Of a stretch of 6,043 nucleotides of DNA, positions 1-4,853 are shown piece by piece; within the stretch, counting starts at the first letter, position 1; each line of letters begins with the position of its first letter. The position numbers and the translations under genes are program-made. This stretch comes from Neisseriaceae bacterium (lineage in GTDB: Bacteria > Pseudomonadota > Gammaproteobacteria > Burkholderiales > Neisseriaceae), in NCBI GenBank assembly GCA_017446355.1, contig JAFSQZ010000221.1, forward strand, positions 1 to 6,043. Reading direction: 5' to 3'. Below the pieces are notes generated by a model, which saw only the letters and a list, made by a program, of their open reading frames with translations, did not search any database and was not told the origin of the DNA.

Positions 1-7
1 AGTAAGA

Positions 8-153
8 CTGAAACCTTTGCAAAACCCTAATTTGTACGATTCGTCATTTTGAACTTGAACGAAGTGAAAGGGAAAAATCTTTATCAAACAAAGAATAAGA
101 TTCTTCACTTTTCTGCGAAAAGTTCAGAATGACAAGTTTTGCAAAGGTTTCAG
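8..153. repeat. MITE-like palindromic element with 18-bp perfect terminal inverted repeats
   Basis: CTGAAACCTTTGCAAAAC at 8-25 is the exact reverse complement of 136-153. Inside lies a second, nearly perfect inverted pair, GTCATTTTGAACTT (43-56) with AAGTTCAGAATGAC (120-133), one mismatch that would be a G-U pair in RNA. Smaller stems lie within: ACTTTTC/GAAAAGT (107-113/117-123, loop TGC) and AAGAAT/ATTCTT (91-96/100-105). There is no room for a transposase, so this would be a non-autonomous element or a degenerate remnant. The outer repeat resembles the GAGACCTTTGCAAAA ends I recall for Neisserial IS5-family (IS1106-like) elements; that link is from memory and tentative. No clear target-site duplication flanks it. 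Confidence 0.7.
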
Positions 154-223
154 ATTGCAAAGCAATCCAACCGCAGTTTCTGCTAATGAAGTGAAACCAA
201 AATTGTTTACACAAATTACACGT

Positions 224-252
224 TTGTAAGCGTTAAAACAAAAAATTATAAA
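224..252 (+). promoter_or_regulatory. Candidate sigma-70 promoter of metZ
   Basis: TTGTAA (224-229, 4/6 to TTGACA) and TATAAA (247-252, 5/6 to TATAAT) are separated by 17 bases. This would start transcription near 259 and leave a leader of about 70 bases. A competing pair is TAAACA (249-254) with TAAAAT (272-277), also 17 bases apart. In such AT-rich sequence either could be chance. Confidence 0.35.
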
Positions 253-290
253 CATTGAAATGTAAAGTGCGTAAAATAACGCCTTTTGCA

Positions 291-301
291 TTTTTTTTTT
301 T
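291..301 (+). repeat. Homopolymeric T11 tract in the metZ leader
   Basis: Eleven consecutive T lie between the candidate promoter and the AAGGA ribosome binding site of metZ. Runs of this length are prone to slipped-strand length change in Neisseriaceae, but this one is outside the coding frame and outside the apparent -35/-10 spacer, so any effect would be on leader structure or transcription. Confidence 0.8.
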
Positions 302-328
302 CAGCATTTTAATTTAAGGACACACATT

Positions 329-1498
329 ATGAGTTTTCACCCTCAAACTTTGGCTATTCGTGGTGGAAAAGAACAAACCGAGTATAACGAACATCATCAA
401 GCCTTGTTTTTAACCAGCAGTTTTATGTTTAACAATGCACAAGACGGCGCGGATTTGTTTAATAAAAACAAAGACGGTTTCACTTATTCTCGCACAGCTA
501 ATCCAACCGTTAGCGCATTTCAAAACCGTGTTGCTCAATTAGAACACGCAGAAGCTGCTATCGCTACTGCAACGGGTATGGCAGCCATTCAGGCAGCCTT
601 AATGACGTTTCTCAATGCAGGTGATCACGTCATCATTAGTCGCTGTTTATTTGGCACAACAATGGGTTTTATCACAGGACACTTAATGCGTTTTGGCATT
701 GAAGTTAGCTTTGTATCGCCCACCAAACCAGAAGAATGGCAAAAAGCCATTCGCCCTAACACCAAAATGTTTTTTTTGGAAACGCCATCAAACCCTTTAA
801 ATGAAGTTGCTGATTTGGAACGCTTGGCAAACATTGCGCACGATAATAACGCTCTTTTGGTTGTGGATAACTGTTTTTGCTCATCTGCCCTGCAACAGCC
901 TTTACAACACGGTGCAGATTTATCGGTGCAATCGGCAACCAAAGCCATTGACGGTCATGGTCGTGTTTTAGGCGGTGTTGTTTGTGGCAAAAACGAACTG
1001 ATCAATGCTATTGCGATGTATGTGAATGCCTGTGGTTTAAGCTTATCACCATTCAATGCTTGGGTATTATTAAGTGGCGTAGAAACCCTGTTTGCACGCA
1101 CCAAACAAGCTTCTGAAAGTGCATTAAAAATTGCGCAATGGCTTAAACAACAAGCCCAAATTCAAGCGGTTCACTACGCTGGGCTGCCTGAACACCCACA
1201 AGCGCATTTAGTTGCCAAACAACAAGCCGCTGGCGGTTTCGTATTGGCTTTTGAAGTTAAAGGTGGCACAAATGCCGCTTGGAAAGTTATTGACAACGTA
1301 CAACTGTTCTCTAAAACCGCCAATTTCGGCGATGTTCGTTCCACCATTACGCACCCTTGGACAACTACTCATTGTCGTATTCCCCCAGAAGACAAACAAC
1401 AATCAGGCATTCAAGAAGGTTTGCTGCGTATTTCTGTTGGTTTGGAACACGTTGATGATTTAATTTCCGACCTTAAACAAGCGTTAGAAAAAATTTAA
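329..1498 (+). CDS. metZ: O-succinylhomoserine sulfhydrylase MetZ
   Basis: This is a cytosolic PLP enzyme that condenses O-succinyl-L-homoserine with sulfide to give L-homocysteine and succinate, the direct sulfhydrylation route to methionine. The 389-residue length fits the Cys/Met-metabolism PLP family (MetB/MetC/MetZ). Visible landmarks are YSRTANPT (53-60, Tyr and Arg contacting the PLP phosphate of the partner subunit), ATGMAA (81-86), the ETPSNP turn (151-156), VVDN with Asp180 for the pyridine nitrogen, and SATK with Lys205 as the Schiff-base lysine. The following IDGHGRVLGG is the MetZ-like form of the motif, and LLRISVGLE (365-373) carries the carboxylate-binding Arg367. The residue after Lys205 is Ala, where many relatives have an aromatic. 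The start at 329 has AAGGA 8 bases upstream. MetB (cystathionine gamma-synthase) is the main alternative. The gene appears monocistronic, closed by a stem-loop. Confidence 0.9.
   Translation: MSFHPQTLAIRGGKEQTEYNEHHQALFLTSSFMFNNAQDGADLFNKNKDGFTYSRTANPTVSAFQNRVAQLEHAEAAIATATGMAAIQAALMTFLNAGDHVIISRCLFGTTMGFITGHLMRFGIEVSFVSPTKPEEWQKAIRPNTKMFFLETPSNPLNEVADLERLANIAHDNNALLVVDNCFCSSALQQPLQHGADLSVQSATKAIDGHGRVLGGVVCGKNELINAIAMYVNACGLSLSPFNAWVLLSGVETLFARTKQASESALKIAQWLKQQAQIQAVHYAGLPEHPQAHLVAKQQAAGGFVLAFEVKGGTNAAWKVIDNVQLFSKTANFGDVRSTITHPWTTTHCRIPPEDKQQSGIQEGLLRISVGLEHVDDLISDLKQALEKI
1181..1192 (+). other. DUS-like 12-mer inside metZ
   Basis: GGGCTGCCTGAA matches AGGCTGCCTGAA (the Simonsiella-type DUS as I recall it) at 11/12 and the Kingella-type form at 10/12. 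It encodes part of the GLPEH stretch around residue 286 of MetZ. It could be a degenerate uptake site or chance. Confidence 0.4.
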
Positions 1499-1513
1499 TA
1501 TTTTCACTCACTT

Positions 1514-1551
1514 TTTCAGGCTGCCCAGTATGATTTTCAGGCAGCCTGAAA
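1514..1551 (+). terminator. DUS-type stem-loop after metZ
   Basis: TTTCAGGCTGCC (1514-1525) pairs perfectly with GGCAGCCTGAAA (1540-1551), a 12-bp stem with a 14-base loop, beginning 15 bases after the metZ stop. Inverted DUS pairs after genes are a common terminator form in Neisseriaceae. Only a weak T-rich stretch (CATTTATAA) follows, so termination efficiency is uncertain. Confidence 0.7.
1539..1550 (+). other. DNA uptake sequence, Kingella dialect
   Basis: An exact AGGCAGCCTGAA forms the 3' arm of the metZ terminator. The 5' arm read on the other strand is GGGCAGCCTGAA (11/12), so the stem is a pair of head-to-head DUS. DUS are the 12-mers preferred by ComP during natural transformation in Neisseriaceae. 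Confidence 0.8.
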
Positions 1552-1664
1552 CATTTATAACAACCATATTTTTTGTTCATCATTCTGAATAAACAAAAAA
1601 TCTTGAATAATACAAACATTTTGTTTGATAACCTCAACACCCATCTTTCAATCAACTACGATTG

Positions 1665-1678
1665 TTGAAATCAATCAA
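1665..1678 (+). promoter_or_regulatory. Candidate FNR box upstream of ccsB
   Basis: TTGAAATCAATCAA matches the FNR consensus TTGAT-N4-ATCAA at 9 of 10 defined positions. Its centre (1671.5) is 25.5 bases before the first base of the TATAAT at 1697, about 4 bases closer than in a typical class II FNR promoter. Oxygen-responsive control of cytochrome c maturation would make sense, but the sequence is AT-rich and the spacing is off. Confidence 0.3.
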
Positions 1679-1696
1679 AAAAAGTGTTAAGTAAAG

Positions 1697-1702
1697 TATA
1701 AT
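1697..1702 (+). promoter_or_regulatory. Perfect -10 box, likely ccsB promoter
   Basis: TATAAT matches the sigma-70 consensus exactly. No good -35 element lies 16-18 bases upstream (the best is TCAAAA at 1675-1680), as expected for an activator-dependent or weak promoter. A second, poorer -10 (TAAAAT, 1708-1713) follows. Initiation near 1709 would give a leader of about 120 bases. Confidence 0.5.
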
Positions 1703-1743
1703 GTTGTTAAAATTTGTACCGTAAAAACGCAGTAAAGTAATAA

Positions 1744-1770
1744 GCGTCATTTTCAAATATTGATTGACGC
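1744..1770 (+). promoter_or_regulatory. Hairpin in the ccsB leader
   Basis: GCGTCA (1744-1749) pairs with TGACGC (1765-1770), and an inner TCAA (1753-1756) pairs with TTGA (1760-1763) around loop ATA, with an unequal internal loop of TTT against T. There is no T run after it, so it is not a simple terminator. It could be an operator dyad or a leader RNA structure. Confidence 0.4.
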
Positions 1771-1829
1771 ATCTAACAATAAACATAAGCTGCCTAAAAA
1801 TACAATCCATCAAAATCACAGGTATTCCT

Positions 1830-3068
1830 ATGACCGAACCAAACAAATCTTCCGACAATTTTTCGTCCGCATCAACTCTTCTACCACAACACGAATTGTT
1901 GCAAGAAAAATCCTTTATCAAACAACTACAATTAACTGACTGGATTTTCGCTGCTGCCATCATCACCATCGCCGTGTTGATTCATATCAAAATACCGCAT
2001 CATATGGACATTTATGAAATTGCGATTTTGTGGACAAGCGCATTGGCTGCTATTGGCTTGGGTTGGTTTTTCAAACCAATGCGCTGGTTTATTACAGGCA
2101 GCATTGTTGTTGCCTACATTGCTGTTGGCTTATACGCAGGCAACATAGACAATGGCAATGAAAACACAGGAAAATTCTTATTAAAATATTTATTAAGCAG
2201 TCAATCTGCCATTATGTGGCAAGCGGCACTCACCCTATTTGCATTCATCACTTACGCATTAGGCACATTGGTTGCATGGCGTAATGAAACCAAGCTGCCT
2301 GAACAGCTCAAAACACCTAAAAACACTTTATTAAGTATCGCTTCAAATTTAGCTTGGGCAGCGGCTTTTGCAGGTTTTGTAGGACTTTTGGTGCGTTGGC
2401 ATGAAAGTTATTTACTGCGCCCCGATGCAGGTCATATTCCCGTGTCCAATTTATACGAAGTATTTATTTTATTTATGGTGATTACTGGCTTAATGTATTT
2501 ATACTATGAACGCAAATTTACCATGCACAAATTAGGCATATTTGTGTACGCACTGATGTGTATATTTGTCGGTTTCACTTTATGGTACAGCATATCGCGT
2601 GGCGCACATGAAATTCAACCGCTGATTCCAGCATTACAATCATGGTGGATGAAAATTCACGTCCCTGCTAATTTTATTGGTTACGGCGCGTTTTGTATGG
2701 CAGCGGCATTTGGCGTTGCAGAATTACTTGCGCTACACGGCAATCAATTCTTACCCAAAGCCGAACAAATTGAAGAAGCGATGTATAAAGCCATTGCAGT
2801 CGGTTTTCTCTTTTTCACCATTGCCACCATTTTAGGTGCTTTTTGGGCAGCTGATGCTTGGGGGCGTTACTGGAGTTGGGATCCCAAAGAAACATGGGCA
2901 TTTATCGTTTGGTTGAACTACGCCATTTGGTTACATATGCGCCTAGTAGCAGGCTGGCGTGGGAAAATACTGGCTTGGTGGGCAATTATCGGTTTACTCA
3001 TCACTGCCTTTGCATTTATCGGTGTCAATATGTTCTTAACAGGTTTACATTCTTACGGCAGTTTGTAA
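1830..3068 (+). CDS. ccsB: System II cytochrome c biogenesis protein CcsB (CcsA/ResC family, WWD domain)
   Basis: This is the integral inner-membrane half of the System II (Ccs) haem transporter/synthetase. With ResB it carries haem across the membrane and attaches it to CXXCH sites of apocytochromes c. The 412 residues show about ten or more hydrophobic segments and end in the tryptophan-rich WWD motif WGRYWSWDPKETWA (344-357), flanked by candidate haem-ligand histidines: His277 (KIHVP), His369 (WLHMR) and His407 (GLHSYG). The GHIPVSNLYE stretch (201-210) is also family-typical. The chosen ATG has CAGG 7 bases upstream. The frame runs upstream to a TTG at 1764, but those extra 22 residues overlap the leader hairpin and do not look like family sequence. 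Naming is confused: some databases call the WWD protein CcsA. No resB lies beside it in this window. Function is confident; the symbol depends on convention. Confidence 0.9.
   Translation: MTEPNKSSDNFSSASTLLPQHELLQEKSFIKQLQLTDWIFAAAIITIAVLIHIKIPHHMDIYEIAILWTSALAAIGLGWFFKPMRWFITGSIVVAYIAVGLYAGNIDNGNENTGKFLLKYLLSSQSAIMWQAALTLFAFITYALGTLVAWRNETKLPEQLKTPKNTLLSIASNLAWAAAFAGFVGLLVRWHESYLLRPDAGHIPVSNLYEVFILFMVITGLMYLYYERKFTMHKLGIFVYALMCIFVGFTLWYSISRGAHEIQPLIPALQSWWMKIHVPANFIGYGAFCMAAAFGVAELLALHGNQFLPKAEQIEEAMYKAIAVGFLFFTIATILGAFWAADAWGRYWSWDPKETWAFIVWLNYAIWLHMRLVAGWRGKILAWWAIIGLLITAFAFIGVNMFLTGLHSYGSL
2292..2303 (+). other. DUS-like 12-mer inside ccsB
   Basis: AAGCTGCCTGAA is 11/12 to AGGCTGCCTGAA. 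The identical 12-mer recurs at 5704-5715 (+) and on the minus strand at 3436-3447. Here it encodes the KLPEQ stretch near residue 157, in a hydrophilic loop. Confidence 0.4.
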
Positions 3069-3069
3069 A

Positions 3070-3127
3070 CAAAACATCACCCAATACGCCCTACTCTTTT
3101 ATTTAATTAGGGCGTATTGATGTTTTG
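3070..3127 (+). terminator. Long stem-loop after ccsB
   Basis: CAATACGCCCTA (3082-3093) pairs perfectly with TAGGGCGTATTG (3108-3119) around a 14-base loop. The stem continues outward with CAAAACAT (3070-3077) against ATGTTTTG (3120-3127) after a 4-base bulge CACC (3078-3081). It begins right after the ccsB stop. The T stretch is short (TTTT at 3123-3126) and the flanking A and T runs are symmetric, so it may work in both directions. Confidence 0.7.
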
Positions 3128-3273
3128 AACATTTTAATTCTCAACAAAATAAAACAAAGCAAAAAAATCTTCTTCGCTAAAAAGCATTGAATGAAATTTA
3201 GAAAAATACGGTAAACAGGCAAGATGTAGAAAAAAGCGCAAACCATACTGAAATTTTCTGTATTTCATTGCAC

Positions 3274-3306
3274 ACACGTTAACAAGAAGAAAAGGGATAA
3301 ACGTGT
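3274..3306. promoter_or_regulatory. Inverted repeat upstream of the antiporter promoter
   Basis: ACACGTT (3274-3280) is the exact reverse complement of AACGTGT (3300-3306), with a 19-base spacer. The right half overlaps the place where a -35 element would lie. It could be an operator half-site pair, but seven bases is short and chance is possible. Confidence 0.25.
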
Positions 3307-3322
3307 TAAGCATTTGGAAAAA

Positions 3323-3331
3323 TGTTATAAT
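3323..3331 (+). promoter_or_regulatory. Extended -10 promoter of the antiporter gene
   Basis: TGTTATAAT combines the TGn extension with a perfect TATAAT (3326-3331). The -35 region (around 3303-3309) is poor, as is usual for extended -10 promoters. Transcription would start near 3338, leaving about 49 bases of leader that include the DUS and the AGGG ribosome binding site. Confidence 0.6.
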
Positions 3332-3345
3332 TCGTCTCCGTTTTC

Positions 3346-3357
3346 AGGCAGCCTGAA
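3346..3357 (+). other. DNA uptake sequence in the antiporter leader
   Basis: An exact AGGCAGCCTGAA lies between the -10 box and the start codon. Its last A is the first base of an in-frame ATG (3357) that would otherwise be the longest-frame start. With the preceding TT it forms the near-palindrome TTCAGGC-A-GCCTGAA, which could fold only as a strained mini-hairpin in RNA. Confidence 0.8.
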
Positions 3358-3376
3358 TGCTGCTTGATGGATTGTT

Positions 3377-3380
3377 AGGG
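3377..3380 (+). promoter_or_regulatory. Ribosome binding site that sets the antiporter start at 3387
   Basis: AGGG lies 6 bases before ATG 3387. The upstream in-frame ATG at 3357 is preceded only by the DUS (no purine-rich site) and would sit about 19 bases from the predicted transcript start. Starting at 3387 also gives a clean hydrophobic N-terminus. Confidence 0.7.
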
Positions 3381-3386
3381 ACAGTT

Positions 3387-4802
3387 ATGTACGCAAAATC
3401 GTTTCTTCTTGCTGTAAGTTTGCTGCCAAGTTTTGTTCAGGCAGCTTCTTTTGATGCAGCAAGTTTAAGTTTGTTTTGGGGAGTGCCTTTTGCCTTAATC
3501 TTGCTTTCTATCGCACTTTTCCCTTTGTTTTTCCATCACTTGTGGCACAATCATTTCGGCAAAATCACATTATTATGGAGTTTATTGTTTTTAATTCCAT
3601 TTACGATTGTTTTTGGTTTTCAAGAATCTTTACACATTGTGGTACACGCGCTAATAGCGGAATATATCCCATTTATTTTGCTTTTATTGGTGTTGTTTAC
3701 CATTTCTGGGGGCATTTTCATTACGGGTAATTTAAAATCATCACCCAAATCCAATGTAACTTTACTGGCTATCGGCACAGCATTAGCATCAGTAATGGGT
3801 ACAACAGGAGCGGCAATGTTAATGATTCGTCCTGTTTTAAAAGCCAATGAACACCGTAAATACAAAGTTCACGTAGTGATTTTCTTTATTTTCTTGGTCG
3901 CGAATATTGGCGGTGGTTTAACACCTTTGGGCGACCCACCATTGTTTTTAGGATTTTTAAAAGGTGTTAGCTTTGGTTGGACCGTTATCCATATGCTGGT
4001 TCCTGTGTTGATGAGTGCAATCATATTACTGGTGGCATTTTATTTTTTAGATCGTCATTATTTTGCCAAAGAAGGCGAAATTAAAACACATTCAACTTTG
4101 CACCCAGAGAAAAAAGAAGTTTTTGGTAAATGGAATTTTGTGTTGTTAGCAGGCGTGGTAGCAACCGTTATTATGTCTGGCGTATGGCAACCTAAACATC
4201 CAGGTTTTAATATTTTTGGCGTACACGCACCTTTACCAAACGTTGTACGCGATGTTATTTTTGTATTACTCACCATTATTTCTTTATTGATTACACCCAA
4301 ACAAGTACGCGCAGGTAATCAATTCAATTGGGAACCCATTTTAGAGGTTGCCAAATTATTTGCAGGTATTTTTATCACCATTTCGCCAGTGTTAGCAATG
4401 TTACAGGCAGGTGAAAAAGGCGCGTTTGCTGGCGTGATTTCTTTAGTACACAACGCAGCAGGTCAACCCATCAACACAATGTATTTTTGGATGACAGGTT
4501 TATTGTCCGCATTTTTGGACAACGCCCCCACTTACTTGGTCTTTTTCAATATGGCAGGTGGTAATGCCGCATCATTGATGAGTAATCAATTGCACACCTT
4601 ACTTGCAGTGTCTATGGGTTCTGTGTTTATGGGCGCATTAAGTTATATTGGTAACGCGCCCAACTTTATGGTCAAATCCATTGCCGAACAACGCAAAGTC
4701 AAAATGCCCAGCTTTTTTGGTTATATGATGTGGTCGTTTGGAATTTTGGTGCCTTTATTTATTTTACACACATTTATTTTCTTTATTTTTGAACTTTTTT
4801 AA
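3387..4802 (+). CDS. Sodium:proton antiporter-like membrane protein (ArsB/NhaD / CitMHS_2-like)
   Basis: This is a polytopic inner-membrane transporter of the ion-transporter superfamily. Relatives are annotated as sodium:proton antiporters (NhaD-like) or putative citrate transporters, so the substrate is not settled by sequence. With the start at 3387 it has 471 residues. Residues 1-19 look like a cleavable signal or a first membrane helix (YAKS, then a hydrophobic run ending VQA|A). Key motifs are GTTGAAMLMIRP (138-149), NIGGGLTPLGDPPLFLGF (173-190), LSAFLDNAPTYLVFF (373-387) and SYIGNAPNFMVKSIAE (419-434). The repeated GDPP and DNAPT/GNAPN signatures resemble the paired re-entrant substrate loops of this superfamily. 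A charged cytoplasmic linker lies around 222-250. It has its own extended -10 promoter and is closed by a strong terminator. The frame could start at 3357, adding 10 residues, which I consider less likely. Confidence 0.8.
   Translation: MYAKSFLLAVSLLPSFVQAASFDAASLSLFWGVPFALILLSIALFPLFFHHLWHNHFGKITLLWSLLFLIPFTIVFGFQESLHIVVHALIAEYIPFILLLLVLFTISGGIFITGNLKSSPKSNVTLLAIGTALASVMGTTGAAMLMIRPVLKANEHRKYKVHVVIFFIFLVANIGGGLTPLGDPPLFLGFLKGVSFGWTVIHMLVPVLMSAIILLVAFYFLDRHYFAKEGEIKTHSTLHPEKKEVFGKWNFVLLAGVVATVIMSGVWQPKHPGFNIFGVHAPLPNVVRDVIFVLLTIISLLITPKQVRAGNQFNWEPILEVAKLFAGIFITISPVLAMLQAGEKGAFAGVISLVHNAAGQPINTMYFWMTGLLSAFLDNAPTYLVFFNMAGGNAASLMSNQLHTLLAVSMGSVFMGALSYIGNAPNFMVKSIAEQRKVKMPSFFGYMMWSFGILVPLFILHTFIFFIFELF
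3436..3447 (-). other. DUS-like 12-mer inside the antiporter gene
   Basis: Read on the minus strand this is AAGCTGCCTGAA, the same variant found at 2292-2303 and 5704-5715. On the plus strand it encodes the VQAAS stretch at the predicted signal-peptide cleavage site. Confidence 0.4.
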
Positions 4803-4808
4803 TCAACT

Positions 4809-4842
4809 GCTGCCTGAACAATCTTTTCAGGCAGCCTTTTTT
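4809..4842 (+). terminator. Rho-independent terminator after the antiporter gene
   Basis: GCTGCCTGAA (4809-4818) pairs with TTCAGGCAGC (4826-4835) around a 7-base loop, a 10-bp stem, followed by one C and TTTTTT (4837-4842). It is the most canonical terminator in the window. The arms are truncated DUS (9/12 and 10/12 to full-length forms), so the stem works as a terminator while the 12-mers are incomplete. The folD start lies 11 bases after the T run. Confidence 0.88.
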
Positions 4843-4847
4843 GGAAG
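4843..4847 (+). promoter_or_regulatory. folD ribosome binding site abutting the terminator
   Basis: GGAAG ends 6 bases before ATG 4854 and begins at the base right after the terminator T run. No promoter fits between terminator and start, so folD mRNA must contain the hairpin, which may influence how accessible this site is. Confidence 0.65.
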
Positions 4848-4853
4848 CATACC

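Larger units (their letters stand above)
154..328 (+). other. Leader and promoter region of metZ
   Basis: There is no ORF here. Just after the palindromic element are two small hairpins: GATTGC/GCAATC (153-158/162-167) and GCAG/CTGC (173-176/180-183). The rest is AT-rich, with candidate promoter boxes, a weak 4-bp stem GCGT/ACGC (269-272/279-282), the T11 run and the metZ ribosome binding site AAGGA (316-320, 8 bases before the ATG). I saw no MetJ-type box and no recognisable SAM riboswitch. Confidence 0.6.
1499..1829 (+). other. Intergenic region between metZ and ccsB
   Basis: No credible gene lies in this 331-base gap. It holds the metZ stem-loop with its DUS, an AT-rich stretch, an imperfect dyad TTTCAA/TTGAAA (1646-1651/1665-1670), an FNR-like site, a perfect -10 box, a leader hairpin, a degenerate DUS-like AAGCTGCCTAAA (1787-1798) and the weak ribosome binding site of ccsB. 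Confidence 0.7.
3069..3386 (+). other. Intergenic region between ccsB and the antiporter gene
   Basis: This 318-base gap contains no recognisable gene. It starts with the ccsB hairpin (3070-3127), followed by about 145 bases of AT-rich sequence in which I see nothing definite. Then come an inverted repeat (3274-3306), an extended -10 promoter, a DUS and the ribosome binding site of the next gene. Confidence 0.7.

Noticed and set aside
154..328. SAM riboswitch or MetJ operator upstream of metZ
   Set aside because: I see no multi-stem SAM fold and no AGACGTCT-type boxes; only a weak 4-bp stem and a T run are present.
625..948. Minus-strand frames inside metZ (also 756-938 and 1208-1402)
   Set aside because: They are antisense shadows of a well-supported gene, with no ribosome binding site or recognisable protein features.
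1764..1829. Longer ccsB frame starting at TTG 1764
   Set aside because: It has no ribosome binding site, it overlaps the leader hairpin, and the ATG at 1830 has CAGG at good spacing.
1652..1969. Minus-strand 105-residue frame across the ccsB promoter and start
   Set aside because: It overlaps the ccsB N-terminus and leader antisense, has a low-complexity composition and no recognisable domain.
3357..3386. ATG 3357 as the antiporter start
   Set aside because: It lies on the DUS without a ribosome binding site, whereas ATG 3387 has AGGG at 6 bases and begins a clean hydrophobic leader.
4763..4789. Promoter for folD at the end of the antiporter gene (TTTACA 4763-4768, TATTTT 4784-4789)
   Set aside because: The spacer is only 15 bases and the -10 matches 4/6 in very AT-rich coding sequence; too weak to list as a feature.
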